64,000 bases of DNA, taken from the NCBI RefSeq assembly GCF_021728395.1, contig NZ_JAKKCM010000007.1:141339-205338 (forward strand), read 5' to 3'. Positions 30,565-38,772 of this stretch are shown one piece after another. Origin of the DNA: Vibrio sp. J1-1. Its GTDB lineage: Bacteria; Pseudomonadota; Gammaproteobacteria; Enterobacterales; Vibrionaceae. A program made the position numbers and the translations under genes. Within the stretch, counting starts at the first letter, position 1. The number at the start of each line of letters is the position of its first letter. The notes below the pieces were generated by a model that had not been told where the DNA came from, did not search any database, and worked only from the letters and a program-made list of their open reading frames with translations.

Positions 30565-31272
30565 TTACGCTTTGCCGACTTCCAATACTTCTGCAAGTCG
30601 AACTGGCGATTCAAAACCCGCCAGATTGAGTAATACGTTTCCGTCGCCCTTGCCTAGCAATACACTGTTTACATTGGCGTAAGTGGAGACTGGAAACTCT
30701 TGCGACTCCCCATCAACTAAGCCAGATGCTTTCACTTTGTATTTACCAGCAGGCAATGGATTCCCGCTTTCATCATTACCGTCCCAGAGTACACGGGTGT
30801 CACCGGCTGGTTTCGCCCCTACCTCAAAAGTACGAACCAATTGGCCTGCTTCGTCTTCTACACGAACAAATAAATTGTCGATAGACTGCGAAAGCTTAAC
30901 CATTGCTGCCATCGGTGCTTCGTCTTGCTTCACACCCGCTGCGCCGGGAACCAACACATCTCGCCCAACCAGAGAGGAAGCTTGTAGTGCTTGGTTCGAT
31001 GTCATTGAAGAGTTCAAACTCTCAAACTGAGTGTTCATTTTTCCAATGCCATCGACGGTCGCAAATGACGCCATTTGCGCAATCATCTGGTCATTACTGA
31101 CTGGCTTAAACGGGTCCTGCTGAGATAATTGCTTAGTGAGTAAAGATAGGAAGTCTTCCTGTTTCAGGTCTTGCTTACCTGTACTCTCTTCCGCTTTTTT
31201 GTTCTCTTGTAGGCTTTTGAGCTGGTCGATGTAGGACAAGCCGCTTTGACCAACGTTATTAAATCCGGCCAT
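30565..31272 (-). CDS. flgD: Hook-cap protein FlgD
   Basis: A 235-residue hook scaffold. The N-terminal QEDFLSLLTKQLSQQDPFKPVSNDQMIAQMA block is the export and cap region, followed by a FlgD Ig/Tudor domain (DTRVLWDGNDESGNPLPAGKY). It caps the growing hook and is replaced by FlgK. Confidence 0.95.
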   Translation of the reverse strand: MAGFNNVGQSGLSYIDQLKSLQENKKAEESTGKQDLKQEDFLSLLTKQLSQQDPFKPVSNDQMIAQMASFATVDGIGKMNTQFESLNSSMTSNQALQASSLVGRDVLVPGAAGVKQDEAPMAAMVKLSQSIDNLFVRVEDEAGQLVRTFEVGAKPAGDTRVLWDGNDESGNPLPAGKYKVKASGLVDGESQEFPVSTYANVNSVLLGKGDGNVLLNLAGFESPVRLAEVLEVGKA

Positions 31273-31289
31273 ACGCTACCTCCTTATCC

Positions 31290-31703
31290 TTATTGACCCA
31301 TCTGCAGCGTACGCAGCAGCATTTGTTTACTTGAGTCGGCAACTTGAACATTGGTTTGATATGCGCGAGAAGCCGAAATCATGTTTGCCATTTCTTCCAT
31401 TACATTAACGTTTGGCTTGTAGATATAGCCTTCTTCGTTAGCAAGGGGATGATCAGGGTTGTACTCCGCATTTAACGGTTTATCACTTTCTACAATTCCC
31501 AACACTTTCACTGGCACGGTATTGCCACCACGCATGGCGTTACTTAATTCAGCACCAAATACCGCATGACGCGCTTTGTAAGTGTCTTTCGCAGAGCTGC
31601 TGACACTGTCGGCATTCGCCAAGTTGCTTGAGGTAGTATTCAGACGAACAGACTCAGCGCTCATTGCGGAACCTGTCACATTGAAAACGTTAAATAAGCT
31701 CAT
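31290..31703 (-). CDS. flgC: Proximal rod protein FlgC
   Basis: A 137-residue rod subunit: N-terminal SAMSAESVRLNTTSSNLANADS and C-terminal NVMEEMANMISASRAYQTNV motifs. It is 17 bp upstream of flgD and 5 bp after flgB in the same operon. Confidence 0.95.
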   Translation of the reverse strand: MSLFNVFNVTGSAMSAESVRLNTTSSNLANADSVSSSAKDTYKARHAVFGAELSNAMRGGNTVPVKVLGIVESDKPLNAEYNPDHPLANEEGYIYKPNVNVMEEMANMISASRAYQTNVQVADSSKQMLLRTLQMGQ

Positions 31704-31708
31704 CTAAA

Positions 31709-32104
31709 TTAATCCCCTTTGATTGCCTTGGTTAAGTTCTTAAATTTGCCACCTAGAAAGTCGAGCGATGCTTGGTGTCTGATTTGGTTTTGCATGAAAA
31801 GGTTACGTTCTAAATCCAAATCTACCGTGTTGCCATCACCCGTATCAGGTTGGGTAGGAAGACGATATAACTTGTCCCCTGTCAACGTTGTAGTGGCAGG
31901 AATATGCCGACCATCGGTTCGCTTAAGACTAATACTTGCCCCAGATGTTGCCGCTTGTAATTCCTTTGCAAAGTCTAAACCTCTTGCCTTATAACCAGGT
32001 GTATTTGCTTGCGCGATGTTGGTGGAAATCACCTCAGCATTACGCTCACGTACGCCCACCGTGTGTTGGTGGATGCCTAGTGCATTGTCAAAAGATATAG
32101 CCAT
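31709..32104 (-). CDS. flgB: Proximal rod protein FlgB
   Basis: A 131-residue rod subunit (MAISFDNALGIHQHTVGVR, then AEVISTNIAQANTPGYKARG). The ATG at 32104 is chosen; a longer frame to 32152 would reach into the sigma-54 promoter. First gene of flgBCDE. Confidence 0.94.
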   Translation of the reverse strand: MAISFDNALGIHQHTVGVRERNAEVISTNIAQANTPGYKARGLDFAKELQAATSGASISLKRTDGRHIPATTTLTGDKLYRLPTQPDTGDGNTVDLDLERNLFMQNQIRHQASLDFLGGKFKNLTKAIKGD

Positions 32105-32148
32105 GTTTGCCTCTACAATTAGAACTGACCGGTATAAACAACTAAAAA

Positions 32149-32163
32149 GCAATTACTATGCCA
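32149..32163 (-). promoter_or_regulatory. Sigma-54 promoter of flgBCDE
   Basis: Minus strand TGGCATAGTAATTGC followed by T: full match to TGGCAYR-N4-TTGCW, 45 bp upstream of the flgB start. Confidence 0.85.
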
Positions 32164-32217
32164 AAAACTGGCACACGTTTACGGCTAAAAGTTATCGATG
32201 CTTTGGATTGCAATAGG

Positions 32218-32264
32218 TAAGCCAAGGTGATTGATGGAATGTCAGTGTCAATTCACTTGGCTTA
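32218..32264. repeat. Imperfect 47-bp palindrome between cheR and flgB
   Basis: Arms TAAGCCAAG-GTG-ATTGA and TCAAT-TCA-CTTGGCTTA pair at 14 of 17 positions around a 13-nt centre. It sits upstream of the flgB promoter and beyond the cheR terminator, so it is not needed as a terminator. Confidence 0.55.
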
Positions 32265-32320
32265 AGCGTAAAGATACCTGTGTTTTACGGTGCAGGCAAA
32301 AATGGTACAAGGCACATACA

Positions 32321-32344
32321 AAAAGCCTGACGCGAAGTCAGGCT
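32321..32344 (-). terminator. Terminator of cheV-cheR
   Basis: AGCCTGAC, loop GCGAA, GTCAGGCT; on the minus strand followed by TTTTTG, 49 bp after the cheR stop. Confidence 0.85.
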
Positions 32345-32392
32345 AAATATTGGCTGTATCAGCGAATAGATGAGACTCTTTAAGCTTCTAAT

Positions 32393-33220
32393 CTATTTCA
32401 ATTTATAAATGATACCCGGGTTACAACGCACCATTTCAAAACGATCTGTCAGCCCGGTTAGAGATTCAGATGCCCCCAGCAGGAGATAACCGCCCGGGTT
32501 TAGCTGATTTGCCATTTGATTGAGTACTTTGGATTTCATCTCCGGGGAGAAATAAATCAGTACATTACGGCAAAAGATAATGTCAAACTTGCCCACCAGC
32601 GCGTAGCTGTCGAGCAAGTTTTGCGGGCGAAAGTTGACCAGACGCTTTACATTGTCTTTCACTTTCATGCGGCCATCTCCGTTATCTTCAAAAAAAGTAC
32701 GACGACGTTCCGGAGAGAGGCCACGACCCAACGCTAAATTGTCGTACACACCAACGCGACACATCTCCAGCATACTGGTCGAAATGTCGGTCGCGGTGAT
32801 AGAAACGCTTGGCAATAATCCCGGTTTACGCTGCTGCGTTTCCAAAATCGTCATCGCGATGGAGTACGGCTCTTGACCTGATGAGCTGGCAGCTGACCAA
32901 ATTTTAATTGGGCGTTTGTTTGCCGCGACTTCCGGCAATAATTTCTCAGCTAAAACTGTGAACGGATACGTATCTCGAAACCACAGCGTTTCGTTGGTTG
33001 TCATCGCATCCACAGCCGCAATACGTAGCTCCCGATTGCGGCCGGAGACCACATCACGCAGTAAATCAGACAACGAAGCGAGCTTGAACTTGGTCACTAA
33101 CGGACTTAATCGGCTGCGCACTAAGTACTGCTTACTATCGCCGAGCACAATGCCACATTGCGCTTCGAGAAAACGGCTAAAGTCACGATAGTCTTGATCG
33201 CCAATTGTAATAGCAGTCAT
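32393..33220 (-). CDS. cheR: Chemotaxis protein methyltransferase CheR
   Basis: A 275-residue SAM-dependent methyltransferase that methylates glutamates on chemoreceptors. It has an N-terminal helical domain, then the SAM-binding segment IKIWSAASSSGQEPYSIAM and FDIIFCRNVLIYF. It lies 10 bp after cheV in a two-gene operon, directly beside the structural flagellar genes as in other Vibrio. Confidence 0.95.
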   Translation of the reverse strand: MTAITIGDQDYRDFSRFLEAQCGIVLGDSKQYLVRSRLSPLVTKFKLASLSDLLRDVVSGRNRELRIAAVDAMTTNETLWFRDTYPFTVLAEKLLPEVAANKRPIKIWSAASSSGQEPYSIAMTILETQQRKPGLLPSVSITATDISTSMLEMCRVGVYDNLALGRGLSPERRRTFFEDNGDGRMKVKDNVKRLVNFRPQNLLDSYALVGKFDIIFCRNVLIYFSPEMKSKVLNQMANQLNPGGYLLLGASESLTGLTDRFEMVRCNPGIIYKLK

Positions 33221-33230
33221 TAATGTCTCT

Positions 33231-34157
33231 TTATTGTATTAATGCAGATTTAACCGCGTTACCCAGCTCGTCTGGGTTAAATTTCGCAATGAAGGTGTTC
33301 GCTCCCACGCGATCAACCATAGCTTGGTTAAATACGCCACTTAAGGAAGAGTGGAGAATAACATAAAGATCCTTCAAATCCGCATTTCTGCGAATTTCAG
33401 CGGTTAGGGTGTAACCGTCCATTTCTGGCATTTCGATATCAGAAATCACCAAAGAGATTTGCTCGTAGATGTCCCCTTCCTTCGCCATTTCAAGTAAGGT
33501 CTTGTATGCTTCTTTACCATCTTTCACCGACAACACCTCGAAACCTATCGAACGGATAGCTCGCTCCAGTTGTTTACGTGCAACGGTAGAGTCATCGGCA
33601 ATCATGATACGGCGTACAATAGGTTTTATCTGCTCCGCCTGAGCGATTTCTTCACCAATCGAAGCGTCCATCGTCTCATCCACTGGCGCGATTTCAGCCA
33701 ATACTTTTTCCACATCGAGAATTTCAACCAGCTCGTTATCAATGTTGGTTACCGCCGTCAGGTAATGCGCTTTGCCCGCGCCTTCTGGAGGCGGCAAGAT
33801 GGCTTCCCAGTGCATGTTTATGATGCGCTCAACCGAAGACACCAAAAACGCTTGGATGGTACGGTTAAACTCAGCAATCACCACAAAACACTTATCGATG
33901 TCAGTAGTTGGACGGCCACCAATTGCCAGGCTCAAATCAATCACTGATACGGTATGGCCACGGATATGAGCGACACCTTTTACTAACGGGTGCAGATTGG
34001 GCATCACTGTCAGCTTTGGACATTGCAGCACTTCTCGAACTTTAAACACGTTAATGCCGTAACGCTGACGCCCCATCAATCTAAAGGTCAACAATTCCAA
34101 TCGGTTCTGACCGACGAGTTGCGTACGCTGATTCACTGAGTCAAGAATCCCCGTCAT
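33231..34157 (-). CDS. cheV: Chemotaxis coupling protein CheV
   Basis: A 308-residue fusion of a CheW-like coupling domain (residues about 20-165, LTFRLMGRQRYGINVFKVREVL) and a response-regulator receiver domain (about 180-305; acidic patch in MIADDST, phospho-acceptor Asp in LVISDIEMPEMDG). It links receptors to CheA, and its coupling is tuned by phosphorylation. Upstream flgA is divergent across a 76-bp gap. Confidence 0.95.
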   Translation of the reverse strand: MTGILDSVNQRTQLVGQNRLELLTFRLMGRQRYGINVFKVREVLQCPKLTVMPNLHPLVKGVAHIRGHTVSVIDLSLAIGGRPTTDIDKCFVVIAEFNRTIQAFLVSSVERIINMHWEAILPPPEGAGKAHYLTAVTNIDNELVEILDVEKVLAEIAPVDETMDASIGEEIAQAEQIKPIVRRIMIADDSTVARKQLERAIRSIGFEVLSVKDGKEAYKTLLEMAKEGDIYEQISLVISDIEMPEMDGYTLTAEIRRNADLKDLYVILHSSLSGVFNQAMVDRVGANTFIAKFNPDELGNAVKSALIQ

Positions 34158-34233
34158 ATGCTCATCTCCATCTCAAACTTTTTGTTTTTAAATGATACTC
34201 TACCACTGGCAAGCATTGTTCCAGGGAGACCTT

Positions 34234-34980
34234 ATGGCGTATTTCACTATCACTTCGACCACATTGACTAAGGCAGTATGTAGATCGGTATTCACAAAGT
34301 ACGCTAAGGTTATCGGCATTTTGCTCAGTATATTTAGCTTTTTTGTTCATTCAGCCACTGAGAATCAGATCGAACAGATAAAAATGGCGGCAGAACAACA
34401 TGTTTTAGCCACCGTCGAGCAACCTGCAGGCGGTGAGTTAACCGTCAATGCAGCAAACATCGACTCTCGAATTAAGGCCACCGATTGCCCAGATCCTCTC
34501 GACACATCAGCTTCTACCACCAGCAACACGCGCAGCAATATTAATGTGTTGGTTGAATGCCCATCTGATGACTGGAAAGTCTATGTCCCTGTGCGTATAT
34601 CGGTTTCAGTCCCGATGATCGTGAGTACCCGCCAACTTGTCCGTGGAGAAATCATCAGCGCCTCAGACGTCACCACCTCGATGATTGAATTACAACGCTT
34701 TCGCAAAGAGGGCTTTACCGACCATTCTCAAGTCGTGGGGGCTAAATTAAAACGTAGTGTTCGACTTGGAGATGTCGTTGAGCGTAATGATGTGTGTGTT
34801 GTGTGTCGTAACGAGAGAGTGACGATTCAAGCCGTAAAAGCGGGGATGACGATCTCGACCCAAGGCACCGCATTGCAAGACGGCGCGGCTGGCGATCAAG
34901 TGAGAGTGAAAAATGATAAGTCACAACGTATAATAGAAGGCATAGTGACTGGCATTGCGGAAATCACCGTCAACTTTTGA
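34234..34980 (+). CDS. flgA: Flagellar P-ring assembly chaperone FlgA
   Basis: A 248-residue periplasmic chaperone for FlgI. An N-terminal hydrophobic signal region precedes the SAF-like domain, with the C-terminal hallmarks GEIISASDVTTSMIEL, VGAKLKRSVRLGDVVE and VTIQAVKAGMTISTQGTALQDG. The ATG at 34234 follows GGGAGACCTT; a farther ATG at 34192 has no ribosome site. Divergent from cheV. Confidence 0.9.
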   Translation: MAYFTITSTTLTKAVCRSVFTKYAKVIGILLSIFSFFVHSATENQIEQIKMAAEQHVLATVEQPAGGELTVNAANIDSRIKATDCPDPLDTSASTTSNTRSNINVLVECPSDDWKVYVPVRISVSVPMIVSTRQLVRGEIISASDVTTSMIELQRFRKEGFTDHSQVVGAKLKRSVRLGDVVERNDVCVVCRNERVTIQAVKAGMTISTQGTALQDGAAGDQVRVKNDKSQRIIEGIVTGIAEITVNF

Positions 34981-35037
34981 CCTTCGGCGAACAACAGCAT
35001 GAGATGAAAATCGATCAATAAAAGTGCACAAAATGAT

Positions 35038-35064
35038 TAAAGTTATTTTGGCGTTGGTCGATAG
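35038..35064 (+). promoter_or_regulatory. Sigma-28 (FliA) promoter of flgMN
   Basis: TAAAGTTA, 11-bp spacer, GTCGATAG; consensus TAAAGTTT-N11-GCCGATAA, 13 of 16 positions match with exact spacing. It lies 40 bp upstream of flgM. This matches late-class control of the anti-sigma factor. Confidence 0.8.
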
Positions 35065-35103
35065 TCTGAGTACCAGTATTACGATACAAGGCAAAGGTTA
35101 AAC

Positions 35104-35424
35104 ATGGCAGGTATAGATAATATACGTTCAGGTCAGATGATGACGACTAATAAAAGTCGCGCGCCTGCACGTAATGACTCGAATGCGACCAGCACAGCTG
35201 AGTCGCAGAAAGTGTCTTCACAACAAAAAGATGCAGTATCATTGAGCCAACAAAGTAAAGATGTCAATAAACTCCAGAAGGATATGGCAGCTTCCCCGGC
35301 TTATGACAGTGCGAAAGTAGCAGCAATCAAAGAAGCAATCGCAAACGGCTCATACAAAGTTGACCCAGAAAAACTGGCCGACAATATGATTAAGCTTGAA
35401 AGCGAATTGCAAGGCAAGATCTAA
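35104..35424 (+). CDS. flgM: Anti-sigma-28 factor FlgM
   Basis: A 106-residue mostly disordered protein that holds FliA inactive until the hook is complete and FlgM is exported. N-terminal MAGIDNIRSGQ is the family start; the C-terminal half (SPAYDSAKVAAIKEAIANGSYKVDPEKLADNMIKLE) is the sigma-binding region. It has its own sigma-28 promoter, so the inhibitor is fed back by its target. Confidence 0.93.
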   Translation: MAGIDNIRSGQMMTTNKSRAPARNDSNATSTAESQKVSSQQKDAVSLSQQSKDVNKLQKDMAASPAYDSAKVAAIKEAIANGSYKVDPEKLADNMIKLESELQGKI

Positions 35425-35450
35425 CTGACTTAGGCTCAAGGTAAGTATTC

Positions 35451-35876
35451 ATGGCAGCATTAGTCGATCTCGTAAACTTCCAACTAGAAAATGCAAAAGC
35501 ACTTTCTGTCGTTTTACGTCAGGAAACACAAGCCATCACTGCGCGTGTTTCTGCTGATATCGAACGTATTGCCAAACAGAAGATGACACTCATTGATCAG
35601 TTAAAGACCACTGATCAGCGTATCGCCTCTCACCCGCACGTCAATCAACTTACCGAAGATGAACACCTAAGTCAGGTGGTAAACCAGATCCAATCCATCG
35701 TTATTGATTGCCAAGACGTCAATAAAATGAACGGCGAATCGCTCAATCGAGCACAACTGAGCTTCAGTAAGCTCAATAACATGCTTCAACGCACCCACGG
35801 TAAAGTCGGTATGACTTACAACGCTGGAGGCCAAACTCACACCATTTCGACTTTAGGCACCAACATCAAAGCCTGA
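35451..35876 (+). CDS. flgN: Flagellar export chaperone FlgN
   Basis: A 141-residue helical chaperone for FlgK and FlgL. It is a low-conservation family; the call rests on the helical composition (DLVNFQLENAKALSVVLRQE...), length and position 26 bp after flgM. Confidence 0.85.
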   Translation: MAALVDLVNFQLENAKALSVVLRQETQAITARVSADIERIAKQKMTLIDQLKTTDQRIASHPHVNQLTEDEHLSQVVNQIQSIVIDCQDVNKMNGESLNRAQLSFSKLNNMLQRTHGKVGMTYNAGGQTHTISTLGTNIKA

Positions 35877-35986
35877 GTTTTACTCTTCGTTGTACCTATC
35901 GTTTATCTACTCTGAGTTACGCGCATAAAAAACGCCCCATTGTTACCAATGAGCCGCCAAAGAGATTATCTGAGGTTACTTAAGTA

Positions 35987-36418
35987 TTAGAACAGAGTCT
36001 GCTGACGCTTCTCAGGCACCTGCTGCACTTCACCATAGTCTCGTAGCTTATCCATTTTGCGGATATCAAGACGAAGCTCTGTTACATAACTGTCTTCAAC
36101 CAAGTAACTTCGCACCACTTCCGCTCCGCGAATAACACCATCCACTGCACCGGTTGTGCTTTCAGTTCCTAAACGCTGATCTTGTAACTCAGCTCGGCCA
36201 CTGACACGCATGCCATAGACCTGCTCTGCCAGTTCACGATAGGCATCAATCTTGGATGCGCGCATTGCTCGAACACGTTTTTCTTCCACAGTGCGACCGG
36301 TTTGTTCACTCACGCTCGCATAACCTACTGCCACTAGCAGTTCATCCTGTCGCATCTGCTGCAATGGTTGGCAACCCACCAGCACCAAGGTGGCGATAAT
36401 AAATAATAACTTTTTCAT
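35987..36418 (-). CDS. flgP: LPP20-family outer-membrane lipoprotein FlgP
   Basis: A 143-residue lipoprotein with lipobox LVGC (Cys16). The mature part (VEEKRVRAMRASKIDAYRELAEQVYG) is the LPP20/FlgP fold. In Vibrio FlgP is needed for motility and sits around the outer rings of the polar basal body. Encoded 9 bp after flgO in a divergent pair facing flgT. Confidence 0.88.
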   Translation of the reverse strand: MKKLLFIIATLVLVGCQPLQQMRQDELLVAVGYASVSEQTGRTVEEKRVRAMRASKIDAYRELAEQVYGMRVSGRAELQDQRLGTESTTGAVDGVIRGAEVVRSYLVEDSYVTELRLDIRKMDKLRDYGEVQQVPEKRQQTLF

Positions 36419-36427
36419 GGCTCTATC

Positions 36428-37066
36428 CTATGGGCGGAGAATCACTGTGTATGGCTGACGAATCGTCGGGTCTGAACGAATCAGCACACCATCTTGAGTA
36501 CGAATACTGTTCAACGTATCTAAGTCGCGTCCAATGCGATCCGCAGGCAAGAAGCCTTGTGCCGTTGCTACGACAATTCGGCTTTGCATCCCCACTACGC
36601 GGGCGTTTACAAGCACGCCACCTTCTTGGCGTAGCATAGTGCCAGTTAATACGTATTGGATTTCTTGCTCTTTAGCAAGATCTTTCCAGTCTCGGCTCAG
36701 TGCAAAGTCACCTTGCTGAGTGACTTGAATCGAGCCCGTCGTTTTGAAGTCCACCACTTTAAACCCACGGCGCTGGAACTGATGGATGAATCCTTCAGAT
36801 ACCGAATTCCCCAACCAATTTGTCGCATCCATATTTTGTAAATCAACGAATGATGTGATCGCAATAGGCGTACGCGCAGAGACCGCTACGTTAGAAATCA
36901 TCAACTCTTCCGTCATGCTTTCGATAAAAAAGTCCATCGTATGACGTGGGCTGTCCATCAGCATGAACTGGCTGCCTGAATAGGGTTCTTTACCATTGTA
37001 AATCGGTGAATACGCGCACGATGTCAAAAGCGTCATCATCGATGCGGCAACAAGCCATTTTTTCAT
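36428..37066 (-). CDS. flgO: FlgO outer-membrane motility lipoprotein
   Basis: A 212-residue lipoprotein (lipobox LTSC near residue 17) with the FlgO-domain blocks RTPIAITSFVDLQNMDATNWLGNSVSEGF and GFKVVDFKTTGSIQV. V. cholerae FlgO is an outer-membrane protein required for full motility. The start at 37066 begins at the signal peptide; a longer frame to 37111 is unsupported. Divergent from flgT. Confidence 0.9.
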   Translation of the reverse strand: MKKWLVAASMMTLLTSCAYSPIYNGKEPYSGSQFMLMDSPRHTMDFFIESMTEELMISNVAVSARTPIAITSFVDLQNMDATNWLGNSVSEGFIHQFQRRGFKVVDFKTTGSIQVTQQGDFALSRDWKDLAKEQEIQYVLTGTMLRQEGGVLVNARVVGMQSRIVVATAQGFLPADRIGRDLDTLNSIRTQDGVLIRSDPTIRQPYTVILRP

Positions 37067-37132
37067 GGATTGATTCTCCAGATAATCTTGGGTGTCACTG
37101 TTCCTTATCATTCATGACAAGAAACGAAATCT

Positions 37133-37147
37133 TGGAACAGTCTTTGC
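37133..37147 (+). promoter_or_regulatory. Sigma-54 promoter of flgT
   Basis: TGGAACAGTCTTTGC followed by TT: GG and GC have the correct 10-bp spacing and only one base of the TGGCAYR-N4-TTGCW consensus differs. It leaves a leader of about 75 bp before flgT. A GCGGCAA box lies 83 bp upstream at 37044-37050, though inside the flgO coding start. Confidence 0.65.
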
Positions 37148-37235
37148 TTTTCTTTTGCCTGTCCAAACTAGAAAGCGCTACCAAACTTCACTGATGTTTG
37201 TTTTAGCAATATTTATACCTGAACGGTCGCAAGCC

Positions 37236-38369
37236 ATGAAAAAAATATTAATTAGCGTGTTTTCAATTACTTTCGTTCTACTTCTGCCTTTTCGTGCAGT
37301 CGCCGCGTGGTACGAAGTGACAGGCGTTGCCACGATCGTTTCTTCCGACGATGCGGCAAGGCTACACGCCTTAGAGGATGCGCTTTTTAAAGCCGTCAAC
37401 TTTTCGGGGGCAGATATTGGCAGCATCAGTAATTTAATGCCGCTATTAGAAGAAAACCGCAAAGAGTACCAGTTCACTAACCATGAAGTACGGTACATTC
37501 TGGTCGAATCAGAGCGAAAGAGAAGTGGAAAGATGGAGATGAAGCTCCGTGTCGACATCTATCCATCGGCAATGGGTTGCCACACGGCTCAATACAAAAA
37601 AACAATCCTCGTAGGCAATATTGATGTCGCTTCTCCCCAACAAGCCGTGATGGGACAAATTTATCAAGTTGGCGATGACTTTAGTCACGTTGTGAATCGT
37701 CAGCTCGATCAGACCTCGCACAGTTTCGTTTCTGTGGGCACAACCGACTACTCGATTAGCCGAAACTACCCTGATCGTACTCAGATGATTGCTGAGGATA
37801 ATGGGGCACAGTACATCATTGGAGGGGTAATCACTGACTTAACCGCGACGATTGAATCTAAAGTACTAAAAGATGACATCATCAACCGCCAGTTTGCCTT
37901 AGAGATGAAAGTTTATGATGGTAAAACCGGCCATGACGTCTTTTACAAAACCTACCGCGAAGTGGCTCGCTGGCCGTTTGCCAAAACCAGTCAGGTCGAC
38001 ACACGAAGTGCTCGATTCTGGGCATCTACTTATGGTGAAATGCTGCTGCGCGTGAGTCGTAACATCATGTTAGATTTGGAATCTGAACTCTCTTGTAAGA
38101 TAACTTTACCTGAGGTAGTTGCTGTCTACGGTAACACCGTTACCATGGATTTAGGCCGTATGCATGGTGTTAAAGAAGGCGACAAATTACAATTGTGGCA
38201 CACCGCTTCTTTTATCGACCAAAGCGGTTTACCACGTAACAAAGTATCGCAAAGCGAAGTGACATTAACCGTGTCGCGTGTTTATGAACACGAAGCAGAA
38301 CTGATTATCGATCAACCCAATCTGTCATCAAGCGTTCAAATTGGCGATGTAATGAACAAGATACTCTAA
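37236..38369 (+). CDS. flgT: H-ring protein FlgT
   Basis: A 377-residue periplasmic protein with a signal peptide (cleaved near AVAA, about residue 25; mature start WYEVTGVA). FlgT builds the H ring around the L and P rings and helps MotX/MotY assemble in sodium-driven Vibrio motors. The ATG at 37236 starts directly at the signal sequence. The presence of flgT, flgO and flgP argues for a polar sodium-driven motor. Confidence 0.92.
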   Translation: MKKILISVFSITFVLLLPFRAVAAWYEVTGVATIVSSDDAARLHALEDALFKAVNFSGADIGSISNLMPLLEENRKEYQFTNHEVRYILVESERKRSGKMEMKLRVDIYPSAMGCHTAQYKKTILVGNIDVASPQQAVMGQIYQVGDDFSHVVNRQLDQTSHSFVSVGTTDYSISRNYPDRTQMIAEDNGAQYIIGGVITDLTATIESKVLKDDIINRQFALEMKVYDGKTGHDVFYKTYREVARWPFAKTSQVDTRSARFWASTYGEMLLRVSRNIMLDLESELSCKITLPEVVAVYGNTVTMDLGRMHGVKEGDKLQLWHTASFIDQSGLPRNKVSQSEVTLTVSRVYEHEAELIIDQPNLSSSVQIGDVMNKIL

Positions 38370-38459
38370 AAGACAACATTAGGTCTTGAGATATGCGTAC
38401 TTTTGAATATTATAGGTGACGCATCTTATTTGATTATACCAATGAGTACTTGGTATTAC

Positions 38460-38536
38460 GCCCTCATGGCACAGCTGGATAGCGCAGTCCCCTCCTAAGG
38501 GACAGGTCGTAGGTTCGAATCCTACTGGGGGCGCCA
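38460..38536 (+). tRNA. tRNA-Arg (anticodon CCT)
   Basis: 77 nt including CCA. Acceptor GCCCTCA pairs with TGGGGGC. The anticodon stem is GTCCC/GGGAC around loop CTCCTAA, anticodon CCT, and the T-loop is GTTCGAATC. This rare-codon tRNA gene is a typical integration site; a downstream gene with DNA-binding domains lies 236 bp away, but I saw no repeated attachment site. Confidence 0.95.
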
Positions 38537-38542
38537 CATCAG

Positions 38543-38577
38543 AACCTTAGTTCGCCATTGAACTAAGGTTTTTTCTT
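38543..38577 (+). terminator. Terminator of tRNA-Arg
   Basis: AACCTTAGTTC, loop GCCATT-like, GAACTAAGGTT followed by TTTT; begins 7 bp after the tRNA CCA. Confidence 0.9.
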
Positions 38578-38772
38578 TCCTCTTAACCTGATATCACTCG
38601 AGACAGATCTCTAGAAGCTCACTCAGTGTCCAGCGTCTATTTCAAGAACATTCAGTGGCAGATCTAAATCAATTTGAAAGACAGCTATTTACAGTTTTAT
38701 ATTTTATGACTTTAATTATTGATGAGTTTTGCTTACCCTTTTTGGCTATTAATAAGAATATTAGTTAGCGCT

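Noticed and set aside
34158-34233. Sigma-28 or sigma-54 promoter for cheV or flgA
   Set aside because: AAACTTTT resembling a -35 element occurs, but no matching -10 at 11 bp, and the TGGCA near flgA lacks the GG-to-GC spacing.
38460-38772. Integrated element at tRNA-Arg
   Set aside because: No integrase gene, no duplicated tRNA 3' end seen, and ompA/gltX beyond are core genes. Only the AP2-like gene hints at past mobility.
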